The notes under the pieces were generated by a model. It made no database searches. It worked only from the letters and a program-made list of their open reading frames with translations, and had not been told where the DNA came from. This document shows, in pieces, positions 45,116 to 52,649 of a stretch of 64,000 nt of DNA. The position numbers and the translations under genes are program-made. The stretch is from the NCBI GenBank assembly GCA_013200995.1, contig CP053688.1, positions 3,224,001 to 3,288,000 on the forward strand. Reading direction: 5' to 3'. This DNA comes from Arthrobacter citreus (GTDB lineage: Bacteria > Bacillota > Bacilli > Bacillales > Bacillaceae_G). The stretch's first letter is position 1, and each line of letters starts with the position of its first letter.

Positions 45116-45138
45116 TGACCAAATTTGTATTATGGTCA
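45116..45138. promoter_or_regulatory. Palindrome upstream of yhgE
   Basis: TGACCA-N11-TGGTCA (45116-45121 / 45133-45138) is a perfect 6-bp inverted repeat 26 bp before the yhgE start and could be an operator. It differs in sequence from the paired sites before the tetR gene. The repeat has the TGGTCA core often seen for TetR-type regulators of efflux or membrane genes. Confidence 0.45.
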
Positions 45139-45244
45139 TTTTTTGTCATTTAAATAGTTTAATACTCCCTATTATAAAAAAATAAAAGGGTATACTAAAC
45201 CACTCTCCCGTTTTATTCATTAAAAACTAAATACATATTCATGT

Positions 45245-45838
45245 TTATTCAGGACTTTTATTTCCTATTAAACCAAATAAAATTAATTGCACCATTTTAT
45301 TGATAGCATCATCTGTTATATGCATTGGATCTTTTCCCATTACACTCTTTTGCAGATTTAGAATCGATATGATTGTCGTAATCATACTTAAGCTTAGTAT
45401 AGGAATTTCTAAATGCAAGTTCGTTTGTTTTGTGAGCATTCTAGCTTCAATTTCTTCTTCAATTGGTGTTTTGCGATATATTTGTTGAAAGAAAATTTCT
45501 GATAACTCAGGATGGCGTAAAGTTTCGCTTATCAAAATTTCAATTTGATTCCGATTCTTTTCTACCCATTTAATTCGTTTCTCTACATATAATCTAAGCA
45601 AATCTTCAATCGAATAGTTACTAAAATCCTCTTCCATCCAAACGTCTTGAATATCAGGCTTTACACAAGTAATTAATACATCTAATTTACTTTTAAAATA
45701 CTTATAAATCGTTGCTTCAGAAATCTTACTTTCCTTTGCAATTTGATTAATTGTCGTTCCATCATAACCGTTCTTCGCAAAAAGCTGTATAGATTTTTCT
45801 AATATATGATGCTTTGTTCTTTCACCCTTATTCACCAT
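45245..45838 (-). CDS. yhgD: TetR/AcrR family regulator (YhgD-like)
   Basis: This 197-residue regulator has the TetR HTH (residues ~8-50, KHHILEKSIQLFAKNGYDGTTINQIAKESKISEATIYKYFKSK) and a helical ligand domain. It lies immediately upstream of and in line with yhgE, the same order as yhgD-yhgE in B. subtilis. Two related 24-bp inverted repeats in its own upstream region suggest autoregulation. The ATG is weakly preceded by GGAGG (AAGGAGGTAAATGG), very close to the start. Confidence 0.88.
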   Translation of the reverse strand: MVNKGERTKHHILEKSIQLFAKNGYDGTTINQIAKESKISEATIYKYFKSKLDVLITCVKPDIQDVWMEEDFSNYSIEDLLRLYVEKRIKWVEKNRNQIEILISETLRHPELSEIFFQQIYRKTPIEEEIEARMLTKQTNLHLEIPILSLSMITTIISILNLQKSVMGKDPMHITDDAINKMVQLILFGLIGNKSPE

Positions 45839-45897
45839 TTACCTCCTTACGAACTAATGTTAAAAAAGGAATTAAACCTATATTTTAGCATGCCTCA

Positions 45898-45982
45898 AAA
45901 AAAGTAAGTGTTTATTCACTTTCCTAGTATATTAACCGGAAATCATTTCGTCAACAAAAAGTAAGTGAACACTCACTTTTTT
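45898..45982. promoter_or_regulatory. Two inverted-repeat operators between yhgD and alsT
   Basis: Two copies of AAGTAAGTG-N3/5-(T/C)TCACTT lie at 45898-45924 (centre TTTAT) and 45956-45982 (centre AACA), 58 bp apart. Both are TetR-type palindromes and are the best candidates for YhgD binding in the divergent region. Confidence 0.65.
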
Positions 45983-46045
45983 AATCTTTTTTTAATTCAA
46001 CCTAATTTCATTAAGATTTCATTAAAAAATTATTGTCATCATCGT

Positions 46046-46065
46046 TGTAATAATTTATTATTACA
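46046..46065. promoter_or_regulatory. Perfect 9-2-9 palindrome upstream of alanine symporter gene
   Basis: TGTAATAATTTATTATTACA is a perfect inverted repeat 58 bp before the symporter start. It resembles a TnrA/GlnR site (TGTNA...TNACA) but is 3 bp longer than that 17-bp consensus, so I leave the regulator unnamed. Confidence 0.5.
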
Positions 46066-46123
46066 CTTTATAGTCAAAATTATCGAATAATTTTTCGAAT
46101 ATTCTTACAAAGGAGAGGGATTC

Positions 46124-47557
46124 ATGACAGAATTGGTTACAGTAATCAACGACTATCTATGGGCTAAATTAATTGTCATTTTATTAGTTGCAATTGGTCT
46201 ATTTTTAACAGCGTATTTAGGATTTATTCAGTTTAAATTCTTCCCTGAAATGGTTCGATTATTAGCTGATGGCCGAAACAAAGACAAAAGTAAAAAAACG
46301 GTATCTTCATTACAAGCATTTATGATCGGAATGGCTGCACGTATTGGGACAGGTAATATTGCGGGTGTTGCAACTGCAGTAGCATTAGGTGGACCAGGCG
46401 CAGTATTTTGGATGTGGTTAATGGCATTAATTGGTTCAGCTTCAGCATTTGTAGAAAGTACATTAGCTCAGCTTTATAAAGTGAAAGACGGTTCTTCATG
46501 GCGCGGCGGGCCTGCTTATTATATGGAAAAAGCTTTAGGTAATCGAAAGCTTGGTGTTATTTTTAGTATTTTGATTACGTTATCTTTTGGTCTTATCTTT
46601 AATGCAGTACAAGCAAACACGATTGCTGCTTCTATTAATAATGAATTCGGCGTAAATACAAAAACTACAGCAATTGTATTAGGGATTATTACAGCTTTAA
46701 TTATTTTTGGTGGCGTACATTCAGTTGCAAAATTCTCAACTGTTTTAGTTCCAATTAAAGCTGGTGTATATATCATTTTAGCTATATGGGTAATGATTTC
46801 GAATTTTGATATTTTACCAAACGTTTTCGGCGCAATATTCTCTGAAGGTATTTTTACGTTTAAACAAATGTTTGGTGGTGTAATGGGTGCCGCAGTTCTT
46901 CACGGGATTCGTCGTGGATTATTCTCAAACGAAGCCGGAATGGGTTCTGCTCCAAACGCAGCAGCAACTGCTGATGTAACTCACCCTGTAAAACAAGGAT
47001 TTATTCAAGCTTTAGGTGTAATTGTTGATACATTTATCATCTGTTCATCTACAGCAATGATCGTATTAGTTTCAGGCGTATATAAAACAACTGAACTTAC
47101 TGGTATACCTTTAACACAGGAATCTTTACGCGCAAGTCTTGGAGACTTCGCTGCCACATTCGTCTCAATTTCAGTATTCCTATTCGCATTAAGTACAATT
47201 ATGGGTAACTATTACTACGGTGAATCAAATATTAGCTTCATGAAGCATTCAAAAAAATCAATTTATCTATACCGTTTTGCAGTAATTGGAATGGTATTAT
47301 TCGGAGCACTATATAACGCTGAATTAATTTGGTCTTTAGCAGATATCTTCATGGGATTAATGGTAATCGTTAATCTTTACGCAATTACACGTTTAGCTAA
47401 AGTAGTAAAAGCTTTATTAAAAGATTATATCTCACAAAAGAAACAAGGTTTGGATCCTGTTTTCTATGCTGATCAGATTGATAATATACCTGGCCGTGAT
47501 CAGTTAGAGGCTTGGATTGATGAGAAGAAGGATGTTAAGAAGCAGGTTGGAAAATAA
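46124..47557 (+). CDS. alsT: Sodium:alanine symporter, AGCS family (AlsT-like)
   Basis: This 477-residue transporter has about eleven helices and the AGCS signature QAFMIGMAARIGTGNIAGVATA, followed by GGPGAVFWMWLMALIG and RGGPAYYME; ILHGIRRGLFSNEAGMGSAPNAAAT is the second hallmark. It imports alanine (and possibly glycine or glutamine) with sodium. AAAGGAGAGG precedes the ATG. It is a single-gene unit with its own terminator. Confidence 0.94.
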   Translation: MTELVTVINDYLWAKLIVILLVAIGLFLTAYLGFIQFKFFPEMVRLLADGRNKDKSKKTVSSLQAFMIGMAARIGTGNIAGVATAVALGGPGAVFWMWLMALIGSASAFVESTLAQLYKVKDGSSWRGGPAYYMEKALGNRKLGVIFSILITLSFGLIFNAVQANTIAASINNEFGVNTKTTAIVLGIITALIIFGGVHSVAKFSTVLVPIKAGVYIILAIWVMISNFDILPNVFGAIFSEGIFTFKQMFGGVMGAAVLHGIRRGLFSNEAGMGSAPNAAATADVTHPVKQGFIQALGVIVDTFIICSSTAMIVLVSGVYKTTELTGIPLTQESLRASLGDFAATFVSISVFLFALSTIMGNYYYGESNISFMKHSKKSIYLYRFAVIGMVLFGALYNAELIWSLADIFMGLMVIVNLYAITRLAKVVKALLKDYISQKKQGLDPVFYADQIDNIPGRDQLEAWIDEKKDVKKQVGK

Positions 47558-47560
47558 ATT

Positions 47561-47590
47561 AAAACCATCATTCTTTGAATGATGGTTTTT
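47561..47590 (+). terminator. Terminator of alsT
   Basis: AAAACCATCATTC pairs with GAATGATGGTTTT around a 3-nt loop, followed by T residues. Confidence 0.93.
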
Positions 47591-47633
47591 GCATTGTTTA
47601 TATCAAATTTGATCATGAAAGATTCTTATTTTA

Positions 47634-47680
47634 AAGGCAATAATTTTACTAATAGTACCCTACTATAAAATTGCTGCCTT
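47634..47680 (-). terminator. Terminator overlapping the SDR stop codon
   Basis: On the minus strand AAGGCAGCAATTTTATA pairs imperfectly with TAAAATTATTGCCTT, followed by TAAAATAAG. The stem begins inside the stop codon of the SDR gene. Confidence 0.65.
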
Positions 47681-48437
47681 AATATGCAGTCCAACCTGCA
47701 TCACCAGTAATAACAGTACCATTCACAAAACTCGATTCATCTGAAGCAAGGAATAAAGCGATTTCTGCAATCTCTTCTGGTCTACCTACTCGAGGGTTTA
47801 CTCCTAATCCTACTTGAATTCGTCCCATACCAAACTCGTTGATATTTGTCATTGATGAGCCGATATTTGTTTCTACACCACCAGGGGCAATTGCGTTACA
47901 ACGGATTCCATTCTTTGCGTACATGAATCCAGTATTCTTTGTAAATCCAACAACAGCATGCTTAGAAGCTGTGTATGCTGCTCCTGCTCTAGCACCTTGT
48001 AATCCGCCAGCGGAAGCTATGTTAATAATAACTCCAGACTCTTTTTCTAAAAAGATCGGTAAGGCTTTTCTAGTTGAGCGCATGACACTTGTTGTGTTTA
48101 CTGCAAAAACTCTTTCCCATTTTTCATCTTCAATATCACCTGCAGGTTCAAAGTTATCCATTATTCCTGCATTATTAACTAGAATATCTAATGTGCCAAA
48201 AGTATTAACGGCAGAATCGATTAAGTTTTGAACATCATTTTCGAGCGAAACGTTTGCCATTACAGCTATTGCATCACCATCGTTTGATTTTATTTCTTCA
48301 ACGGTTGCTTTAGCAGCATCTACATTAATATCAGATACTACTACTTTTGCACCTTCCTTTGCATAAAGGACAGCGATTGCTTTCCCCATACCTGAACCTG
48401 CACCAGTTACTACAGCTACTTTATTTTGAAGTCTCAC
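47679..48437 (-). CDS. SDR family NAD(P)-dependent oxidoreductase
   Basis: This 252-residue classical short-chain dehydrogenase has the cofactor motif TGAGSGMGKAIAVLYA, NNAG, a catalytic Ser in INIASAGG and YTASKHAVVGFTK with the Tyr-x3-Lys pair. An Asp after the second strand (VVVSDINVDA) favours NAD over NADP. The substrate is unknown; FabG-like and alcohol-dehydrogenase-like members look the same at this level. The start is GTG with AGGGGGAA upstream. It is 28 nt downstream of the MFS gene and probably co-transcribed. Confidence 0.88.
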   Translation of the reverse strand: MRLQNKVAVVTGAGSGMGKAIAVLYAKEGAKVVVSDINVDAAKATVEEIKSNDGDAIAVMANVSLENDVQNLIDSAVNTFGTLDILVNNAGIMDNFEPAGDIEDEKWERVFAVNTTSVMRSTRKALPIFLEKESGVIINIASAGGLQGARAGAAYTASKHAVVGFTKNTGFMYAKNGIRCNAIAPGGVETNIGSSMTNINEFGMGRIQVGLGVNPRVGRPEEIAEIALFLASDESSFVNGTVITGDAGWTAY

Positions 48438-48465
48438 GATTATTCCCCCTATTAATTATGATGTT

Positions 48466-49995
48466 TTATGCTTTAACTGTTACTTTATCTAACTTAACAG
48501 TTGCCTCTTCGGAAGCTGTTTGTTTACCCTTTTTAATAAAGAAAGAAAGCAATAATCCAATTATTCCTATTCCTACAATTACTAAATAAGCGTCATTTAT
48601 TCCATTTATTGAAGCTTCTTTTATAAGCTGAGCTTGTGTTAAGCCTTTAGTTGCCGCTGTAGGAATTAATTCCTGAATATGTGTTTTTGTACGGTCTGTC
48701 ATAACTGTGACTAAAAGTGATGTACCAACTGCCCCAGCCACTTGACGGATTGTATTCGTAATTGCTGTACCGTGTGCATTTAATTGCTTCGGAAGTTGAT
48801 TCAAACCAGCTGTCTGGATTGGCATCATCATTAATGCCATTCCGATTCGTCGACCTGTTGACATTAAAACTAGGTAAGTGTAGCTCGTTGAATCTGTTAA
48901 GGTTGTGAATCCAAGTGTTGTTGCAATTGTAATAATCATCCCGAAAATAGCAAGCCATTTCGCACCCACTCGGTCGAATAGTCTTCCAGTAACTGGCATA
49001 AGAAAGCCCATTACTAATGCACCAGGAAGTAATAGAAGACCTGACTCAACAGGTGTATAGCCACGAATATTTTGTAAGTAAAGTGGAAGTAGCATCATAT
49101 CTGCATACATTACCATCGTTACTGCGATATTAATAACTGTCGTTAATGAGAACATACTAAACTTGAATGCACGCAAATCAAGTAAAGGATTTTTTGAAAC
49201 CATTTGTCTCCAAGAAAAAAGTACAAGCGCTAAAATTCCAACAGCAATCGTAGTAATGACTTCGGCGTTCTTCCAGCCTAAGCTTCCAGCTCGACTGAAA
49301 CCATATAGCATTGCACCGAAACCGACTGTCGATAATGTTACGCTAAGTAAATCAAATTTTGTTATGACACGATCGGATACGTTACGTAAATAAATAAACC
49401 CAAGTACGATTACTAAAATAGCAAATGGAATCATTCCGTAAAACATCGTTTCCCATTTGTAGTTTTCCATAATGTAACCTGCAAGAGTAGGTCCAATAGC
49501 CGGTGCGAAAATAATCGCTAGTCCAACCATCCCCATTGCCCCTCCACGTTTTTCAGGTGGGAATATTGTCAAAATAACATTCGTAAGCAGTGGCATAATA
49601 ATTCCTGCACCTGCAGCCTGAATCAATCGCCCTGTTAACAAAACAGGAAAGTCAGTCGCAATTGCCGATACAATTGTTCCTGCTAAAAAGATAATCATTG
49701 AAGCCTGATAAAGCTGGCGCGTTGTGAAACGTAGCATTAAATAAGCTGTAATCGGGATTAACACACCATTTACTAGCATGTAACCTGTTGTTAACCACTG
49801 TGCTGTTGCTGCCTTGATGTGAAAATCAACCATTAGCTCAGGAATGGCAACACTCATAAGCGTTTGATTTAACGTTGCTAAAAAAGCACCTAAAATCAAA
49901 ATGAACATAATAGGTCCTTTTTTTATTGAATTTGTGTCTGAAACAGTAATTTTACTCAATCCCCCATCAACTCCTTCTATCTTTATCATGGACAT
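48466..49995 (-). CDS. Multidrug efflux MFS transporter, DHA2/EmrB family
   Basis: This ~509-residue protein has 14 predicted helices, the motif LNQTLMSVAIPELM in helix 1, GRLIQAAGAGIIMPLL and the antiporter motif GPTLAGYIMENYKWETMFY. It belongs to the EmrB/QacA drug:H+ antiporters (LmrB-type). The coordinates use the outer ATG, which has no ribosome binding site; a TTG at 49957-49959 follows AAGGAG by 11 nt and may be the real start (497 residues). A TetR gene is divergent, suggesting drug-responsive control, and an SDR gene lies just downstream. Confidence 0.88.
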   Translation of the reverse strand: MSMIKIEGVDGGLSKITVSDTNSIKKGPIMFILILGAFLATLNQTLMSVAIPELMVDFHIKAATAQWLTTGYMLVNGVLIPITAYLMLRFTTRQLYQASMIIFLAGTIVSAIATDFPVLLTGRLIQAAGAGIIMPLLTNVILTIFPPEKRGGAMGMVGLAIIFAPAIGPTLAGYIMENYKWETMFYGMIPFAILVIVLGFIYLRNVSDRVITKFDLLSVTLSTVGFGAMLYGFSRAGSLGWKNAEVITTIAVGILALVLFSWRQMVSKNPLLDLRAFKFSMFSLTTVINIAVTMVMYADMMLLPLYLQNIRGYTPVESGLLLLPGALVMGFLMPVTGRLFDRVGAKWLAIFGMIITIATTLGFTTLTDSTSYTYLVLMSTGRRIGMALMMMPIQTAGLNQLPKQLNAHGTAITNTIRQVAGAVGTSLLVTVMTDRTKTHIQELIPTAATKGLTQAQLIKEASINGINDAYLVIVGIGIIGLLLSFFIKKGKQTASEEATVKLDKVTVKA

Positions 49996-50179
49996 AATTT
50001 ACAAAGTGTTTAATAATTAACATGATATAAATTAATTATAGTTAGATAGTTCATTCTTACAACCAACAATATTTGTAGAAATGTATTGTAGTTATCACAC
50101 ATTTTATTTCTGTAGCAAAAATCAAACTTAATATACACATCTAAAAAAATTGTAAATTTTATGGAAAAGGTGATTTGAT

Positions 50180-50764
50180 TTGAAGGATAAAATAAAAGTA
50201 GACCCTAGGATCATTCGTACACGCCAATTGATTAAAGATGCATTTATCGATCTACTTCAAGAGATGGATCTAAACAAAATAACAGTTAATCGAATCGCTG
50301 AGCGTGCAACAGTTAACCGAGTTACATTCTATCTGCATTATCGTGATATACAAGATATGATGGAGAATATGGCTTTGGAAATGGGCGAGAAGCTTGGCCA
50401 AATTATGAGGGATTCAACGAATTATAAATCTATAGAAGAAACAGATTCAGTGAAGCTTTTAAAATTGCTCGAACATATAGCTCAGAATGCAAAATTTTAT
50501 AAAGTAGTTCTTGCTTCTACTAAAACACCTATCTTTACGGAGCAATTATTAAAAATCATTACAGAAACAATAACGCAAAGAAGAGAAATTGATTCCTTAC
50601 ACACTAAAACAGATATTCAAAAGGATATTATTATTTGGTACGGTTCATCTGCGCTGATTGGCACAATTGTATCTTGGTTAAGGAATGATATGCCTTATAC
50701 TCCGCAATATCTAGCAAAGCAACTATCTATGCTCTTTAGAATCGGTAATAAAATAGAGAAATAA
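50180..50764 (+). CDS. TetR/AcrR family regulator, divergent from MFS efflux gene
   Basis: This 194-residue protein has the TetR HTH RTRQLIKDAFIDLLQEMDLNKITVNRIAERATVNRVTFYLHYRDIQDMM (residues ~8-55) and a helical C-terminal domain. The start is TTG, preceded by AAAAGGTGA. It is transcribed away from the MFS-SDR pair, the usual layout of a local repressor. I found no clear palindrome in the 184-bp intergenic region. Confidence 0.9.
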   Translation: MKDKIKVDPRIIRTRQLIKDAFIDLLQEMDLNKITVNRIAERATVNRVTFYLHYRDIQDMMENMALEMGEKLGQIMRDSTNYKSIEETDSVKLLKLLEHIAQNAKFYKVVLASTKTPIFTEQLLKIITETITQRREIDSLHTKTDIQKDIIIWYGSSALIGTIVSWLRNDMPYTPQYLAKQLSMLFRIGNKIEK

Positions 50765-50783
50765 TTCAACGTAAGGTAAAAAA

Positions 50784-50867
50784 ATGAAGTTCGGGAAAGG
50801 GATGGCAAAAAATTACTTCCTTCTCCCCCCTTTCTTTTCCTGTATTTTCCTTTTCACTACTTCTTAA
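50784..50867 (+). CDS. Possible 27-residue hydrophobic peptide
   Basis: The short ORF starts ATG six nt after AAGGT and encodes MKFGKGMAKNYFLLPPFFSC followed by IFLFTTS: a basic N-terminus and a hydrophobic remainder. It lies between the TetR gene and the RNPP-like regulator. It could be a small exported peptide, but the same bases form a GGGAAAGGG/CCCTTT hairpin that could simply end the TetR transcript. Treat as a candidate only. Confidence 0.2.
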   Translation: MKFGKGMAKNYFLLPPFFSCIFLFTTS

Positions 50868-50992
50868 CACATCTTTAAGTATTACTTCACATGCTATACG
50901 ATATCTCTAAATATACTAATTTTGTTGTTAAATGTAGAATTTTAGTATTAGGTGTATTTTTTACATCATAGGGTGGGAAGGAGGAATTAGTT

Positions 50993-52213
50993 ATGTATGA
51001 AGGAAAAATAATTAAGTTTTATCGAGAAAAATACAAACTAACGCAAGAACAGCTTGGAAAAAACATTTGCTCCGTTACCCATATAAGTAAAATAGAATGT
51101 GCGCAAACTAAATATGCGCCCGAAATAATAAATTTATTATCAAACAGACTTGGTATTGATATGGAATTAGAAGTAACTAATTTTATGAATATAAAACAAC
51201 GATTACTTCACTGGCATGACGTGATCATCATGCAGTTATTTGAAGAGATGGATCAAATCTATTATGAATTTGAAATGGAAGAATTAATTCAAATCTCAGA
51301 ATATAATGATATGTATCAGTTGCTAAGAGCTAAATATTTTCTTGTGTATAATAAATGTAATGAAGCATTTAAAATCATCAAAAAGATTCAAAAAAAGGAA
51401 GATAAATTAGCACAATATGAACGAAATTTATTAAAGCATATTTTAGGAATTTATTATTTAGCAAAACAAGAATATAGTAAAGTAATCCAAATTTTAAAAT
51501 CGATTGATAATACAGTTTATAAAAACCCTGAATATAATTACCATTTAGCATCGGCTTATCATACTTTAAGTGCTCCTGTATTAGCCTATTATTATGCTGA
51601 AAAATCTCGTCATTTTTTCAAACAAATCAATAACTATCTTAGAGTGATTGACGCTGAAATGCTGATGATTATACAAGTTCAAGGTGACACATTAGATGAA
51701 GAAATTATTAATCGTTTTAAAAATTTAATTAGAAGCTGCGAGCTGTGCAATGCACCTGAGCGAAAAGCAAAAGTACTGCATAACTTAGCTTATGAATTAT
51801 ATAGAGGTAAACATTATAAAGATGCTAGTAAATACTACAAAGAATCGATGTCACTGAAGGATTCCGAATCCGCGTCATATTTACTTTCATTAGAAGGTTA
51901 TATTCGAAGTTCATTTGATGGTGGTTCATCCAATATAGAAGAGCTTATTCATGGCACAGACTCTGGACTACTTATAGCGAAGAAGAATAACTATACTTTA
52001 TATATACACTTATTTAAACTTTTACTTTATTTATTAAAGTCTAAGGAAAAAGAATATCATATCTACCTTAATAATAAAGCTTTACCAATGTTTATAAAAA
52101 ATGGCTTCACATTTTTAGTGGAGCGCTCGAAAAAGGAATTATTTAATTATTATAAAAAGATGAATTTAAATGAACAGGCAATGGAAATTGCGCAATTAAT
52201 TGTGAATGCTTAG
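50993..52213 (+). CDS. HTH (Xre) transcriptional regulator with TPR domain, RNPP-like
   Basis: This 406-residue protein has an N-terminal Xre HTH (residues ~1-60, IIKFYREKYKLTQEQLGKNICSVTHISKIE) followed by ~340 residues of helical TPR-type repeats (LLKHILGIYYLAKQEYSKVIQIL, KVLHNLAYELYRGKHYKDASKYYKE). This is the NprR/PlcR/Rgg architecture, in which the TPR part binds a secreted signalling peptide. No peptide gene of the nprX or papR type follows it; the transcript ends in a terminator 24 nt after the stop. The giant subtilase on the opposite strand is a possible target, by analogy with NprR and proteases, but this is inference. GGAAGGAGGAA supports the ATG. Confidence 0.85.
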   Translation: MYEGKIIKFYREKYKLTQEQLGKNICSVTHISKIECAQTKYAPEIINLLSNRLGIDMELEVTNFMNIKQRLLHWHDVIIMQLFEEMDQIYYEFEMEELIQISEYNDMYQLLRAKYFLVYNKCNEAFKIIKKIQKKEDKLAQYERNLLKHILGIYYLAKQEYSKVIQILKSIDNTVYKNPEYNYHLASAYHTLSAPVLAYYYAEKSRHFFKQINNYLRVIDAEMLMIIQVQGDTLDEEIINRFKNLIRSCELCNAPERKAKVLHNLAYELYRGKHYKDASKYYKESMSLKDSESASYLLSLEGYIRSSFDGGSSNIEELIHGTDSGLLIAKKNNYTLYIHLFKLLLYLLKSKEKEYHIYLNNKALPMFIKNGFTFLVERSKKELFNYYKKMNLNEQAMEIAQLIVNA

Positions 52214-52236
52214 CACTTATATTTTTATTATAGATC

Positions 52237-52269
52237 GGGGCTGTCTCTTCATTGATACGGCTCTTTTTT
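52237..52269 (+). terminator. Terminator of RNPP-like regulator gene
   Basis: GGGCTGT pairs with ACGGCTC (two G-U pairs), followed by TTTTTT. Confidence 0.65.
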
Positions 52270-52311
52270 ATGAAGATTTTTTTGGGAATTCCAAAGTTGT
52301 GATTAATAGAA

Positions 52312-52430
52312 AGACGAACAAATTATGTCATTTTTTGATAAAGTTGTGAACTTTATTGATATAATCATTTTTTTGTTGATAAAACACGGAAATTTGTTGA
52401 TATACCTTTAATTTTTATTGATAAGTTGGT
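52312..52430 (+). repeat. TTGATA 21-nt periodic repeat element, copy C
   Basis: Leader GACGAACAAATTATGTCATT, then TTGATA at 52335, 52356, 52376, 52397 and 52418 (spacings 21, 20, 21, 21). The first unit is TTGATAAAGTTGTGAAC, as in copy A. It lies between two terminators 3' of the regulator gene. Confidence 0.83.
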
Positions 52431-52464
52431 TTTGAGACACCCTCTTTTAATTTTTTTAAAAAAG

Positions 52465-52500
52465 AAGACAAGAATACTAACTCGTACTCTTGTCTTTTAT
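52465..52500 (+). terminator. Terminator after repeat copy C
   Basis: AAGACAAGA-TAC pairs with GTA-TCTTGTCTT (52465-52496) with one mismatch, followed by TTATTATTTTT. Confidence 0.85.
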
Positions 52501-52558
52501 TATTTTTAAGGGAAAGTTTTTAAATTTGAAAATGCCAAGCTAATCCTTAATCTTTCAA

Positions 52559-52605
52559 GAAAGGGTGTTTAGTCAATCCTCTTCATTTCATAAGCACCCT
52601 TTTTG
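52559..52605. terminator. Hairpin between regulator and subtilase genes
   Basis: AAAGGGTG (52560-52567) pairs with CACCCTTT (52595-52602). The T run follows on the plus strand; for the subtilase (minus strand) the tail TTTCTTG is weaker. It may serve both converging transcripts. Confidence 0.5.
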
Positions 52606-52649
52606 ATTTAATTACTTGAGAGTAATTTGTACTGCCTGTTGTTTCACTT

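Noticed and set aside
46046..46065. TnrA/GlnR box before alsT
   Set aside because: The outer TGTAA/TTACA fits but total length is 20 bp rather than 17 bp, so the assignment is not supported; kept only as an unnamed palindrome.
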